The notes: generated from the letters alone by a model not told the origin. A stretch of DNA of 64,000 nt from an uncultured Verrucomicrobiota bacterium (GCA_903838675.1 CAILZI010000027.1:27779-91778); one strand, 5' to 3'. Positions 34,711-44,869 are shown, numbered from the stretch's first letter. Translations and numbers: made by a program.

Positions 34711-36315
34711 ATGCCATCCAAATCCAAAATCGTTCAGCTCGTGGCCAGCGGTGACCTGCGCCTTTCTGCCAATCAAACCTGCTGGGCGGCCCAGGTCGCC
34801 ATGGAAGAGGCGCTGGGTGCTGCACTGAAAGCGGAGGGCTGGGAGGTCAAACGTGCGCATGCCGTGGACACATCCAAGAAGCATGGTTTCATCGATTCAC
34901 AGCGGATGGGCATCGAGGTGTTTCGCGGCATCGATCCTGACCTGCCGTTGATCGTGGCGGAGGCGATATGGCAGTACTCACACCATGTGCTGGCAGGGTT
35001 GACCACCCATCGCGGCCCGATTTTGACGGTGGCAAACTGGAGCGGCCAGTGGCCGGGCCTGGTGGGCATGCTCAATCTCAATGGCTCGCTCACAAAAGCT
35101 GGCGTGAAGTACTCGACCCTCTGGAGCGAGGATTTCACCGACACCTTTTTTAAGACCAAGCTGAAACAGTGGCTCAAGTCCGGCAGCATCACCCACGATC
35201 TCAGCCACGTGCAGAAACTGGAGAAGGTGAAGGTGCCAGCCAAATCTGCGGCTCTGGGCAAGGAACTGGCCACCACCTTGCGCACGGACAAGGCGATCAT
35301 GGGCATCTTTGATGAAGGCTGCATGGGCATGTTCAATGCCATCATTCCTGATCATGCGCTGCATGCCTGCGGCGTGTTCAAGGAGCGGTTGAGCCAGTCG
35401 GCGCTGTACCATGAAACAATGCAGGTAAGCGATTCGGATGCGCTGGCGATCCACACCTGGGTGGTGAAGCACGGCATGACCTTCCAGCTTGGCGACAATC
35501 ACGCCATGCAGCTCACGCGCGATCAGGTGCGGCTGCAGTGCAAGATGTACGCCGCTGCGCTTCGCATCGCGGATGATTTTGGCTGCGACGCCATCGGCAT
35601 TCAGTATCAGCAGGGCTTGAAGGATCTTCTGCCGGCGAGTGATCTCGTGGAAGGCATGCTGAACAACTCGGACCGCCCGCCGGTGAAGTCGCGTGACCGC
35701 AAACGCACCTTGCTGGAAGGGCAGCCCCTCCTGCATTTCAATGAAGTGGACGAATGCGCCGGCCTCGACGGCATGCTCACGCAGCGCGTCCATCGCGCCC
35801 TGCAGCAGCCAGTTGAAACGACGCTGCACGACGTGCGCTGGGGCGAAAAATATGGCAAGGATTACGTCTGGGTCTTCCTCATCAGCGGCGCGGCTCCTCC
35901 CGCCCATTTCGCCGAAGGCTGGAAGAGTGCCGAGGGCTTCCGCCAGCCCGCGATGTACTTCCCGAGCGGCGGCTCCACGCTGCGTGGCATTTCCAAGCCG
36001 GGCGAGATTGTCTGGTCACGCATTTACGTACAGGATGAAGCGCTGCACATGGACATCGGCCGCGGCTGTGTGGTTGATCTACCACGTGAGGAAACCGAGC
36101 GCCGCTGGCAGCTCACCACGCCGCAGTGGCCGATCATGAGCGCGGTGACCTATGGCGTGAGCCGTGACCAGCTCATGGCCAAGCATCAGGCCAATCACGT
36201 CCAGGTCGCCTATGCCAATGACGCCAAGGCGGCGGATGAATGCATGTTCGCCAAGGCATCGATGGCCCGCGCATTGGGCATGCAGGTGAATGTGTGCGGC
36301 ACACTGTCGCGCTGA
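34711..36315 (+). CDS. L-fucose/L-arabinose isomerase-fold protein, putative sugar isomerase
   Basis: 534 residues from the ATG at 34711 (an ATG three codons upstream at 34702 is possible). No signal peptide, so cytoplasmic. The fold assignment rests on the N-terminal Rossmann-like segment ([45 protein letters not shown]) and the later [15 protein letters not shown] and [13 protein letters not shown] segments, which resemble fucose-isomerase-like enzymes with metal-binding Glu and Asp. It should interconvert an aldose and a ketose. The sugar is not evident, and no kinase or aldolase is adjacent. It is divergent from the ATPase gene across about 180 bases. Confidence 0.65.
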   Translation: MPSKSKIVQLVASGDLRLSANQTCWAAQVAMEEALGAALKAEGWEVKRAHAVDTSKKHGFIDSQRMGIEVFRGIDPDLPLIVAEAIWQYSHHVLAGLTTHRGPILTVANWSGQWPGLVGMLNLNGSLTKAGVKYSTLWSEDFTDTFFKTKLKQWLKSGSITHDLSHVQKLEKVKVPAKSAALGKELATTLRTDKAIMGIFDEGCMGMFNAIIPDHALHACGVFKERLSQSALYHETMQVSDSDALAIHTWVVKHGMTFQLGDNHAMQLTRDQVRLQCKMYAAALRIADDFGCDAIGIQYQQGLKDLLPASDLVEGMLNNSDRPPVKSRDRKRTLLEGQPLLHFNEVDECAGLDGMLTQRVHRALQQPVETTLHDVRWGEKYGKDYVWVFLISGAAPPAHFAEGWKSAEGFRQPAMYFPSGGSTLRGISKPGEIVWSRIYVQDEALHMDIGRGCVVDLPREETERRWQLTTPQWPIMSAVTYGVSRDQLMAKHQANHVQVAYANDAKAADECMFAKASMARALGMQVNVCGTLSR

Positions 36316-36330
36316 TTGTTTTTTCCAACC

Positions 36331-38325
36331 ATGAAACTCCTCCAACCACTCCTGCTTGCCTGCCTCTGCAGCCAGGCCTTTGCCGCTGACGGCCTCACGC
36401 CGCTCAAGTACAACAATCCCGGCCTCGTGGTTGATCTCGGTGTGGGCTTGTGGGCCTGGCCGCTGCCGATGGACTTTGATGGAGATGGCGACCTCGACCT
36501 CGTCGTGAACTGTCCCGACAAGCCCTACAACGGTGTTTACTTCTTCGAAAATGCCAGCGGCGACACCGCCAAGAACAAGATGCCGGTGTTCAAACCCGCC
36601 AAGCGCATCAGCGCAGGAAAGCAGAATGTTCAGGTCAGCTATGTGGACGGCAAGCCAAGGGTGCTTTCACCCGGCAAGGAGTATCCCGACTTTTTGAAAA
36701 CCGGTCTGGAACATGAGCAGAAGCTGCCGGTGGATGCGAAGGTACATCCCAACAAAGTTCGCGGCGACATGTGGCGCGTGGTCGATTTCGACGGTGACGG
36801 CAACAACGACCTCATTGTCGGAGTCGATGACTGGACTGAGTACGGCTGGGACAACGCCTACACTGAAAATGGCCGCTGGATGAACGGTCCACTGCGCGGC
36901 TACGTGTATCTGCTGCGCAACAACGGCACGAACGACAAGCCAGCCTACGACAAGCCCAAAAAAATCATGGCCACGGACCGCCCGGTCGAAACCTTCGGCT
37001 GGCCTGCGCCGAACTTCGCTGACTTCGATGCCGATGGCGATCTCGATCTGCTCTGCGGCGAGTTCCTCGACGGCTTCACCTACTTTCAAAACACCGGTAC
37101 TCGCAAACTACCAAAATACGCGCTTGGCGTTCGCTTGAAGACCGACACAGGCCGCTATCTCACGATGGATCTCGAAATGATCACGCCCTCCGCGATTGAT
37201 TGGGATAAGGACGGTGATCTCGATCTCATCTGCGGCGACGAAGACGGTCGCGTGGCCTTCATCGAAAACACCGGCAAACTCGACAACAAGGCGCCCGTCT
37301 ATGCCGAGCCGCGCTACTTTCAGCAGGAGGCGGATCAGGTGAAATTTGGCGCGCTTGTCACCCCCGTCGGCTTCGACTGGGATGGAGATGGAGACATCGA
37401 TCTCATCTGTGGCAACACGGCGGGCTACATTGGCTTCATAGAAAACCTCAGCGGCAAAGGCGTCGAGCAGCCGAAGTGGGCTGCACCGGTGCGTCTCGAA
37501 GCCGCAGGCAAAGTCATCCGCCCCATGGCCGGCCCAAATGGCTCCATCCAAGGACCTTGCGAAGCCAAATGGGGCTACACCACACAGACCGTGGCCGATT
37601 GGGATGGCGACGGCCTGCCGGATCTTCTGCTGAATTCCATCCTCGGCAAAGTCGTGTGGTACAAAAACATCGGCACACGTCAAAAGCCACAGCTTGCAGC
37701 AGCACAATCCGTGGAGGTCGAGTGGAACGGCCCGCAGCCCACGCTCGCCTACGGCTGGCTTCGCCCTGAAGGCAAGGCGCTGCTGACCCAGTGGCGCACC
37801 ACACCTGTCGCCGTTGATTGGAACAAGGACAGCCTCACCGATCTCATCATGCTGGATCAACAAGGCTATCTCGCCTTTTTTGAGCGCGCAAAGCATGACG
37901 GCAAACTCATCCTCAAGCACCCTCAGCGAGTGCTTTGTGCCTCACTAGAGGCCAAGGTGCCCGACCTGCTCGACAAGCTTCTCAAGGTCAAATCACCCAT
38001 CTCCATGAAGCCCGGCGAGCCACTGCGCCTCAATGCAGGCATCGCTGGCCAAAGCGGTCGGCGCAAGATCTGCATCATGGACTGGGACCAAGACGGCAAG
38101 CTCGACATCCTGCTCAACTCCGCCAACGCCAACTTCCTCCGGCAGACCTCCAGCAGCGACGGCAAATGGTACTTCGCTGACATGGGGCTCCTGATCGACG
38201 CCAACATCGAAGGTCATGACGTGAGTCCCACCACCGTGGATTTCAATGCCGACGGTCTGCCGGACTTTGTCGGCGGTGCGGAGGACGGCCATCTCTATTA
38301 CCTGCGGAATCCAAAGGCAAAATAG
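36331..38325 (+). CDS. Secreted FG-GAP/VCBS calcium-repeat protein
   Basis: 664 residues from the ATG at 36331, which starts a signal peptide (MKLLQPLLLACLCSQAFAAD). At least nine repeats carry a calcium-loop motif of the form D-x-D-x-D-G-x-x-D-L: DFDGDGDLDL, DFDGDGNNDL, DFDADGDLDL, DWDKDGDLDL, DWDGDGDIDL, DWDGDGLPDL, DWNKDSLTDL, DWDQDGKLDI and DFNADGLPDF. This is the integrin-like seven-bladed propeller pattern found in extracellular binding or lyase proteins. No catalytic domain is visible. It is preceded by a CCAACC leader directly before ATG, and follows the isomerase gene by 15 bases. Confidence 0.88.
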   Translation: MKLLQPLLLACLCSQAFAADGLTPLKYNNPGLVVDLGVGLWAWPLPMDFDGDGDLDLVVNCPDKPYNGVYFFENASGDTAKNKMPVFKPAKRISAGKQNVQVSYVDGKPRVLSPGKEYPDFLKTGLEHEQKLPVDAKVHPNKVRGDMWRVVDFDGDGNNDLIVGVDDWTEYGWDNAYTENGRWMNGPLRGYVYLLRNNGTNDKPAYDKPKKIMATDRPVETFGWPAPNFADFDADGDLDLLCGEFLDGFTYFQNTGTRKLPKYALGVRLKTDTGRYLTMDLEMITPSAIDWDKDGDLDLICGDEDGRVAFIENTGKLDNKAPVYAEPRYFQQEADQVKFGALVTPVGFDWDGDGDIDLICGNTAGYIGFIENLSGKGVEQPKWAAPVRLEAAGKVIRPMAGPNGSIQGPCEAKWGYTTQTVADWDGDGLPDLLLNSILGKVVWYKNIGTRQKPQLAAAQSVEVEWNGPQPTLAYGWLRPEGKALLTQWRTTPVAVDWNKDSLTDLIMLDQQGYLAFFERAKHDGKLILKHPQRVLCASLEAKVPDLLDKLLKVKSPISMKPGEPLRLNAGIAGQSGRRKICIMDWDQDGKLDILLNSANANFLRQTSSSDGKWYFADMGLLIDANIEGHDVSPTTVDFNADGLPDFVGGAEDGHLYYLRNPKAK

Positions 38326-38384
38326 TTCTGCTCCACAAGCACACCGCTCTTTCCCAATGCGCTGCGCTGAGTAGTGAGAGGAAT

Positions 38385-39137
38385 ATGACGGTCCTCGAAT
38401 TTCTCACCCTCAGCGCCGCAGGCTGCACAGCAGGTGCTATCAATGCGATTGCGGGCGGAGGAACCTTGCTGACGTTTCCGGTGCTGCTCATGTGCGGCAC
38501 GCCGCCGGTGCTGGCAAATGCGACGAGCACCGTGGGGCTGGTGATCGGCACCGCGGGCAGCATTCTGGGTTTTCGCGGTCGTTTGCAGGCGATCCGCACG
38601 AAGCTGCTGCAGTTCATCCCGATTTGCCTCGTCGGCGCGGCCATCGGGAGCTGGCTGCTGACACAAACCAGCGACGATCAGTTCTCGAAGCTCATTCCCT
38701 TCCTCGTGCTGTTTGCTACCGTGCTGTTTTTCCTTCAGGGATTTCTACGCAAATCAGCGACCTCGTCGAAATCAAAAGCGCTGTGGTTCTCCATCGCATT
38801 GCAATTGCCCGTGGCCATCTACGGTGCCTTTTTTGGCGCCGGCATCGGCATCTTGATGCTCGCGTCATTCGGCTTCATGGGCATGACGGACATCCATGAG
38901 ATGAATGCGCTCAAGAATGTGCTTGGCTCGCTCATCAACGTCATTGCCGCCGTGTGGTTCATCGCCGTCGGCATGGTGAACTGGCCGCAGGCATTGGCGC
39001 TCACGGCTGGCGCTTTGATCGGCTACTACCTGGGCGCGCATTTCTCCCAGCGCATCTCACCTCAGAAAGTCAGACATCTCATCACCGCCATCGGTTTGGT
39101 CATTTCTGCACTCATGTTTTGGAAGCAGTTTGGATGA
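38385..39137 (+). CDS. TauE/SafE-family (TSUP) membrane transporter
   Basis: 250 residues, about eight membrane segments. The N-terminal AAGCTAGAINAIAGGGTLLTFP and the mid-protein IYGAFFGAGIGILMLASFGFMG are the two TSUP signatures, repeated in each half. Members export or import sulfite, sulfoacetate, taurine-derived sulfonates or related organosulfur anions. No sulfonate genes are adjacent, so the substrate is open. Unlike most genes here it has a purine-rich ribosome-binding site (GAGAGGAA) just before the ATG. Confidence 0.92.
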   Translation: MTVLEFLTLSAAGCTAGAINAIAGGGTLLTFPVLLMCGTPPVLANATSTVGLVIGTAGSILGFRGRLQAIRTKLLQFIPICLVGAAIGSWLLTQTSDDQFSKLIPFLVLFATVLFFLQGFLRKSATSSKSKALWFSIALQLPVAIYGAFFGAGIGILMLASFGFMGMTDIHEMNALKNVLGSLINVIAAVWFIAVGMVNWPQALALTAGALIGYYLGAHFSQRISPQKVRHLITAIGLVISALMFWKQFG

Positions 39138-39191
39138 CACGGCTGCTGACTCAGGCCATGCGCGAGTAACACCGTTCGAGAAAACGCCCTC

Positions 39192-41861
39192 TCAAAACGG
39201 CTTGGCATCACCTATTTCGAGCCAGCTAATGGCTCCTTGGTCCCGCCAGATGAGTGTTATCTGGAGTTGGCTTGATTTCTCCCAGGGCAGGAGAGTTTTA
39301 AGGCGTTCACTCAATGGCTCCCCCTGACGCATGAAAGCATGCCCCTTTGCCTTGTCGGTCTCGACCTTGAAGCAATCATAGGCTGCATAACGTGGTGCAT
39401 GGTTTCCAAAGTAATGCATGCGGGTGAGCTTGGCTATGAGCGTGACACTCCCGGCCTGCGGCTTTGTCAGAAAGCTTGAGAAGTCATTGTCATTGATTGA
39501 TCCTGGAGGGCCGTCAGCTTTGTCTTCGCTGAAATGCCAGGATTTGATGGCTTCGCGGAACGGCTCCGGCACGCGTTGCTTGAAGTATTCAGGAATGGCA
39601 GGCTGCATGAACATCTGCTCCGTTGGCTTGCCACTCTCTGGCAGATAGTGCCTGCGTATGATGCTGGGCGAAGCCAGCCATAGCTCTTCCTTTTCACGAT
39701 CCCAGAAAATGATGAACCGTTCATTGTTGATCGCCAGCGGAGCAAAGGTGGTTGCACCTTCCACGCCATCGTGCTGGCTGTCTTTGAGCGTGTAGCTGCG
39801 CATGCTCGAAGTGCCGTCCTTGCCTCGCATTGGCTTGAGATCGACACAGAGGGTGTAATGCAGATTTAGCTGAAGTGTGCGCCCCGCAGTGGTGATGAAT
39901 CGAGGATCATCCTTCTCAAGCTTTGGAACGGGGGCAGTGGGCTTCTGCCGCTCCTGTTCGATTTTCCTCTCCAGTAGCGTGGAGAGTTCGCGCAAAGCTT
40001 TCATTCGTGGGTGGTTTCGTCCGAGTGTCTGACTGAGCTCGGCCTCCTGCTGCAGGCAACGGAGCAGCTCGTTTTGCAGCTTGGTCTCCCAGACCGACCG
40101 CGCTGGTTGACGGGCGGGCGGCGATTGCACAGAAGCTGGGCCTTTGCCCTGCGTGCTGAAATACCACACAACACTGCCCACCACGCACAGCAGCAGCAGT
40201 CCCAGCAGCAGGATGAGCATCACCGCACAGCCGCTGCGCTGACGTTTGAACAGAACGCGGATCAACCAGATGAGGCTGCCCAGGATCAGTGCCAGCACGA
40301 TGAATTGCAGGACAAAGAGAGTGCGGCTGATTCCGAATTGTTTAACGGCATTTGCTGCGGGTGCGCTGGGGCTCCCATTGGCAGGCAGTTCAAGCGTCAC
40401 TCGCTGGCCCAGCAGTTCACAAATTCCAATAGCACTGTCTGTTTTTGTTTTCGCAGAAATGAGGCTGGTCGTGAGAAGTTCGTTCTGGAGTTGTGTGTAA
40501 TTGCCGGTGAGTTCCTTCGTTTTTCTTGAGTCACCAATCTGAGTGTGCATTCGCACAAGCTCATCTTTGAGGTGGGTGATTTCGACCCGTGCCTTCACCT
40601 CATAATCTTGAGAGGCCTGGTTCCATTGTAGGCGGCTGGACTGGGTGACCTTGGCATACTGGATGCGCACTTCGCTCGCTTCCTGGGCGCTCACTGTCCA
40701 TTGAACGTAAAAGGAAGATGCAGTTCCACTGTGCTCACCCATGATGAACACCAGGTTTGAATTATTGGTTGTTGAGATGTGCGAAGTGTCCTGACGCAGG
40801 ATGAACAGCACCACAAGGATTCCTGCAATTACCGCGCCTAACCCCAGGCCCAGAGCGCCCAGCCACCTTCTGGGCCGCGGCGATGCCTCTCGTGAAGTTT
40901 CCACATCAGGCTTTTCTGGCTTTGCGGCCACTGCGTCCGCAAGTTGTGTGCGGAACTCTGCTGCCGTGGCAAAGCGCAGTTCGGGCTTTGCTTCCAAAGC
41001 CCGCAGCACAATCTCATCCAGCCGCACGTCGATCTGCACGCGTTTCGAAGGCGGTTCGAGTTTGTCCTTCGGCAGCTCGTCCGTCAGCAGTTCGTAAAGA
41101 ATGACTCCAAGAGAATAGATGTCCGCGCGGTGATCCACCTGGCTTGTGTCGTCTCGCTGCTCCGGTGCTGCATACGCAGGTGTGCCGAATGGCTGCGACA
41201 TCGACTCGCCGCCTTTTTCACCCGTGGTGCCGATCATCTTGGCGATCCCAAAGTCGGCGATCTTCACCCGTCCTGTTTTGTCGAGCAGCAGATTTTCCGG
41301 TTTGATGTCACGATGCACGATGCCGTGCTCATGGGCATATTGCAGCGCCTCACACACCGGTGGTACGATGGCCAGCGCCTGTTCCGGCGTAAACCTTCCC
41401 GCCTGCATCGCCTGACGCAGATTGACCCCATCGACGAACTCCATGATCAGGAAGAAATAGCCGCCGGCCTGGCCGAAGTCGTGAATCGTGACGATGTGCG
41501 GATGATTCAGCGCCGCCAGCGCCTGCGCCTCCCGTTCAAAACGTGCGGCAAAGTTCACGTCATCCGCTCGCTCAGGTGCGAGGAGTTTGAGAGCGACGAG
41601 ACGGTTCAGCGTTTTTTGTCGGGCTTTGTAAACCACACCCATGCCTCCACGGCCGAGGCACTTGATGATTTCGAGCTGCGGAAAATGTGGTGCCAGTTCC
41701 TCCGGAGTCAGCGGTGCCTGAGGCGCCAGGGGAACGGCATCCGGTGGCAGCGTCTCAGTCGCGAAATTCAACGCGGCGAGGCATCGCGGACACAGGCCCT
41801 GAGGAGCGTCGGCTGGCAGCTCACAGCCGCATTTGGGGCATGGGTTGGATTTGGAACTCAT
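39192..41861 (-). CDS. Membrane Ser/Thr protein kinase with zinc-ribbon N-terminus
   Basis: 889 residues from the ATG at 41861 (a GTG one codon earlier is possible). Residues about 7-30 hold two Cys pairs (CPKCGC and CPRC), a zinc ribbon. The kinase domain (about 45-310) is complete: glycine loop LGRGGMGVVY, VAIK-type Lys in LVALKLL, catalytic HRDIKPENLL, DFG in KIADFGIAK and APEQ. A membrane segment follows (about 335-357), then a coiled region, two more membrane segments (about 515-570) and a C-terminal domain with no recognised family. It is the second gene after an ECF sigma factor on the same strand, a linkage known for several Planctomycetota/Verrucomicrobiota sigma factors. Confidence 0.9.
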   Translation of the reverse strand: MSSKSNPCPKCGCELPADAPQGLCPRCLAALNFATETLPPDAVPLAPQAPLTPEELAPHFPQLEIIKCLGRGGMGVVYKARQKTLNRLVALKLLAPERADDVNFAARFEREAQALAALNHPHIVTIHDFGQAGGYFFLIMEFVDGVNLRQAMQAGRFTPEQALAIVPPVCEALQYAHEHGIVHRDIKPENLLLDKTGRVKIADFGIAKMIGTTGEKGGESMSQPFGTPAYAAPEQRDDTSQVDHRADIYSLGVILYELLTDELPKDKLEPPSKRVQIDVRLDEIVLRALEAKPELRFATAAEFRTQLADAVAAKPEKPDVETSREASPRPRRWLGALGLGLGAVIAGILVVLFILRQDTSHISTTNNSNLVFIMGEHSGTASSFYVQWTVSAQEASEVRIQYAKVTQSSRLQWNQASQDYEVKARVEITHLKDELVRMHTQIGDSRKTKELTGNYTQLQNELLTTSLISAKTKTDSAIGICELLGQRVTLELPANGSPSAPAANAVKQFGISRTLFVLQFIVLALILGSLIWLIRVLFKRQRSGCAVMLILLLGLLLLCVVGSVVWYFSTQGKGPASVQSPPARQPARSVWETKLQNELLRCLQQEAELSQTLGRNHPRMKALRELSTLLERKIEQERQKPTAPVPKLEKDDPRFITTAGRTLQLNLHYTLCVDLKPMRGKDGTSSMRSYTLKDSQHDGVEGATTFAPLAINNERFIIFWDREKEELWLASPSIIRRHYLPESGKPTEQMFMQPAIPEYFKQRVPEPFREAIKSWHFSEDKADGPPGSINDNDFSSFLTKPQAGSVTLIAKLTRMHYFGNHAPRYAAYDCFKVETDKAKGHAFMRQGEPLSERLKTLLPWEKSSQLQITLIWRDQGAISWLEIGDAKPF

Positions 41862-41914
41862 CACTTGCAGCAGTAGTTCAGGGATTCCTCAGCTCTGTTA
41901 CAAGCGAATTCCCA

Positions 41915-42634
41915 TCAAACGCTGCTCAGCACCGCGACCACGTGCTTAATCTCCATGTCCACATCCTCGCCTTCCGCCAGCGTGTCGGCGATGTTGTCAC
42001 GAAACAGTTCGCGGAAACGCTTGCGCAGCCGATGCACCGCCACGCGTGCCGCACCCTCGCTGCTGCCTATTTTGGCTGCCAGTTCTGGGTAGGAGATGCT
42101 GCCACGGTCCAGCGTCAGGCAGTGCTTCAGGGCCTGGAAATCGGTTGTCTTGGATGCCGCGACAAATTCAGCCTCCAGGCTGGTCAAGGTCTGCTCCAGC
42201 AGCGTCATCGCCCAGCGTCGTTCAAACATCGCATCAGGTGCCAGGTCCGGTTCGCTGGCAAACCGACGTTCCGCGTCCTCCGCATCCAACGGCACATGAG
42301 TGATGTGCCCCCCTCGTTTCTGCGAGGAGTTCTTGTGCCATTCGTTGATTAGAAAGCGCTTCATCGCCACGAGCAGAAAAGTACGAAAGCGGCCCTGCTC
42401 CGGCCCTGCGGAGCGCAGCCAGTCCTTTTCGACCAATCGCGCAAAAAACTCCTGCGTCAGATCCTGGGCATCATGGGGTCTGTGGCCATCGCGCCGCACA
42501 TACGCATAAAGTGGATACCAATAGGCCCGGCACAGTGTCTCCATGGCTTTTTTGGAATCCTGATGCTTCGCCTCAAGCACGACGGACCAGCGCGTGGTCA
42601 CAAACAGTGGGGATTGAGAAGGACTGGCGGGCAT
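41915..42634 (-). CDS. ECF-type RNA polymerase sigma factor
   Basis: 239 residues. Region 2 is visible as LCRAYWYPLYAYVRRDGHRPHDAQDLTQEFFARLV, and region 4 as SYPELAAKIGSSEGAARVAVHRLRKRFRELF near the C-terminus. A linker of about 80 residues between them is longer than in typical ECF factors. It lies 53 bases upstream of a membrane Ser/Thr kinase gene and no anti-sigma factor is nearby, so control by phosphorylation is a reasonable inference. The C-terminal about 25 residues beyond region 4 may be regulatory. Confidence 0.93.
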   Translation of the reverse strand: MPASPSQSPLFVTTRWSVVLEAKHQDSKKAMETLCRAYWYPLYAYVRRDGHRPHDAQDLTQEFFARLVEKDWLRSAGPEQGRFRTFLLVAMKRFLINEWHKNSSQKRGGHITHVPLDAEDAERRFASEPDLAPDAMFERRWAMTLLEQTLTSLEAEFVAASKTTDFQALKHCLTLDRGSISYPELAAKIGSSEGAARVAVHRLRKRFRELFRDNIADTLAEGEDVDMEIKHVVAVLSSV

Positions 42635-42680
42635 GATGAGGGCGTTTCTTCAGGAAACGCAGCCGGTTGTTACATGCAAA

Positions 42681-44039
42681 TCACGCCAGCTGCCACGGAC
42701 CGCGCATTGGCCGTGTCAGCATCGCCGCAGCTTCTTCATCTTCGAAAATCTGTTCCTTCACCGGATCCCAGCGCAGTTTCGAACGGTTCAACCGCAGGGC
42801 GATGTTGGCCAGATGCGCGATGGTGATGCTGCGGTGCGCGTACTCGATGGGCGCGGCGGGTTTCACTCCATCACGAATGGCGTCGATAAAGTTGCGGAAG
42901 TGGTCCTTGCTCTCGTAGAGATGGACATCGCTTTCTGCCAGCGGTGTGCGCAGCGAGTCCGGCTTGATCTCCAGCTTGCCCCGCATGCTGAGCACACTGC
43001 CGTTTTCACCCTCAAACAGAATGCCCGAGCCAAAGTCCTGCTTGTCCGCCACCCGCACGGTGGTGCCATCCTCGTAGCGATAGGCGAATGAGAATGTCGG
43101 TGGCGTGGTATATAGACCTCCGGGTGCGGGCCAGGTGGCTTTCAGATCGAAATACTCAACCGGTCCTCCTTCATCCTGTCCCAGAGCCCACTGCACGATG
43201 TCAAAATGATGCGCGCCGAAGTCAGTGATGTTGCCGCCCGAGTAGTCATAGATCCAGCGCCAGTTCGAGTGCAGCCTTGCAGGGCAAAACGGAGCATCAG
43301 GCGCAGGGCCGAGCCAAAAGTCGTAATTCAATCCTTCCGGCACAGGCGCAGGCGCGGTTTGTGCCGCACAGCCGTTGTTGTCGCGGTTGTCGCTCGCCAG
43401 ACCGACGCGGATTTGCTTCAGCTGGCCGATCCTGCCATTGCGCACGTATTCACAGGCCATGCGAAAGTGGATGTCACTGCGCTGCTGGCTGCCGGTCTGC
43501 CAGACGACCTTGCTGTCACGCACCACATCGCTCATGAAGCGGCCCTGGGCCACGGTCAGGCTCAGCGGCTTCTCGCAGTAGATGCTCTTTCCGGCCCGTG
43601 CCGCCGCCACGGCCATCAGCGCATGCCAGTGGTCTGGCGTGGCGATCTGCACGGCATCGAGATCTTTGCGTGCCAGCACCTCACGGAAATCTTCATGCGT
43701 GGCACAGCCCTGCGTGCCGTAGGTTTTATCCACCAGACGCCGTGCCGGTTCGCGGCCCAGCGTTCCCGCCTTTTTGATGATGCCCTTGTTGTAGCGGTCG
43801 GACTCGCGCTCCACATCACACACCGCGATGACCTGCACACGCTCATCCTGCAGGAAATTTTTCACCACATCCGTCCCACGGCCACCGCAGCCGATCAGTG
43901 CGAGCGTGGTGCGGTTGGATGCCGCCACTGCTCCATTTTTGCCCAGGGCGGACGCAGGGATGATCGTGGGAAAGCCCAGTGCCGTCGTAGCCGCGGAACA
44001 TTGCTGAAGGAATCGGCGGCGGGAAGGCTGAGAATGCAT
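42681..44039 (-). CDS. Gfo/Idh/MocA oxidoreductase with Tat leader
   Basis: 452 residues. The N-terminus SRRRFLQQCSAATTALGFPTI is a twin-arginine signal, so the protein is exported folded with its cofactor. The NAD(P)-binding Rossmann segment TLALIGCGGRGTDVVKNF and the EKPLS motif (YCEKPLSLTVAQG) are typical; GANITDFGAHHFDIVQWALG-like sequence and a C-terminal alpha/beta domain follow. Members oxidise or reduce sugars, inositols or pseudosugars. Periplasmic Gfo/Idh/MocA proteins are common in Planctomycetota and Verrucomicrobiota, but the substrate is unknown. It is divergent from the SHD1 gene. Confidence 0.92.
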   Translation of the reverse strand: MHSQPSRRRFLQQCSAATTALGFPTIIPASALGKNGAVAASNRTTLALIGCGGRGTDVVKNFLQDERVQVIAVCDVERESDRYNKGIIKKAGTLGREPARRLVDKTYGTQGCATHEDFREVLARKDLDAVQIATPDHWHALMAVAAARAGKSIYCEKPLSLTVAQGRFMSDVVRDSKVVWQTGSQQRSDIHFRMACEYVRNGRIGQLKQIRVGLASDNRDNNGCAAQTAPAPVPEGLNYDFWLGPAPDAPFCPARLHSNWRWIYDYSGGNITDFGAHHFDIVQWALGQDEGGPVEYFDLKATWPAPGGLYTTPPTFSFAYRYEDGTTVRVADKQDFGSGILFEGENGSVLSMRGKLEIKPDSLRTPLAESDVHLYESKDHFRNFIDAIRDGVKPAAPIEYAHRSITIAHLANIALRLNRSKLRWDPVKEQIFEDEEAAAMLTRPMRGPWQLA

Positions 44040-44084
44040 TTCAGATAAACGGGCCCAGGATTGGCTTCTTCAGCTTGAAAAATA

Positions 44085-44099
44085 TCAATAAATTATTGA
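44085..44099. promoter_or_regulatory. Perfect 15-bp palindrome in the Gfo/Idh/MocA-SHD1 divergent gap
   Basis: TCAATAA-A-TTATTGA lies in an AT-rich 114-base gap, and its half TTATTGA recurs at 44127-44133. Candidate operator for one or both divergent genes. Confidence 0.4.
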
Positions 44100-44153
44100 C
44101 GGATATGCGCATAATTTACTAGCCTGTTATTGATAAAATATACCCAAGACCCT

Positions 44154-44816
44154 ATGAAAGCCTATGTGATACACCCTGTTTTCGCGCTGATTCTCATGAC
44201 CACAGCGATTCGCGCTCGGGAATTCACTGATCTTCAAGGGAGAAAGCTCGATGCGGAGATCGTTTCCGCCACAAACGAACAAGTCACGCTGAAAAGGGCA
44301 TCTGATGGCCGCGCCATAACAGCCAATGTCTCGGTTTTCTCAGACGAAGACCAGAAATTCATCCGCGAGTATGCTGCTGCCAACGTGAAGTACTCATTTG
44401 AGGTGCGTTACACGAAGAAAAAGAAGGATGAAAAAAAGCTCGATCAAGGTGGGGTCCAGGGCACCATGGAGAATTGGTATTATCTCCTCACATTCCGTAA
44501 CTTGTCGGTTGTGGATGCCGAGGGTGTCACAGTGGAGTATTCAATCTACATGAAGGAGGCTGCCGCAAATGGCCGGACTCCCGCACGACAGGTCGCGTCA
44601 GGCACCGAGAAGTTGGAAAGCGTCCGCAAGAACGCGACGGGCATGATTGAAACGAGGACGGTGGAAATCGCGCGGTTTCGTCCCAAGCCCGGGTATTATT
44701 TTAAAAGCGGCGAAGGCGGCAAATCAGACCAGCTTGCGGGCTTTGCCCTCAAATTCATGAAGGACGGCAAGGAAATTTTCACTTACACGACCAACCCGGA
44801 CTTCACCACCAAGTGA
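44154..44816 (+). CDS. Exported SHD1-domain protein
   Basis: 220 residues from the ATG at 44154. A hydrophobic N-terminus (MKAYVIHPVFALILMTTAIRAR) may be a signal peptide. Residues about 22-75 (REFTDLQGRKLDAEIVSATNE, then QVTLKRASDGRAI and a DQKFIREY end) match the SLA1-homology domain 1 (SHD1), common in secreted Planctomycetota/Verrucomicrobiota proteins. The remaining about 140 residues are beta-rich and unassigned. Function unknown. Transcription ends at a strong terminator 54 bases downstream. Confidence 0.75.
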   Translation: MKAYVIHPVFALILMTTAIRAREFTDLQGRKLDAEIVSATNEQVTLKRASDGRAITANVSVFSDEDQKFIREYAAANVKYSFEVRYTKKKKDEKKLDQGGVQGTMENWYYLLTFRNLSVVDAEGVTVEYSIYMKEAAANGRTPARQVASGTEKLESVRKNATGMIETRTVEIARFRPKPGYYFKSGEGGKSDQLAGFALKFMKDGKEIFTYTTNPDFTTK

Positions 44817-44869
44817 TCGGTGCTGGTTTCTTGCTCCTTGATCTTCATCATCGCACGCGTTGATATTGA

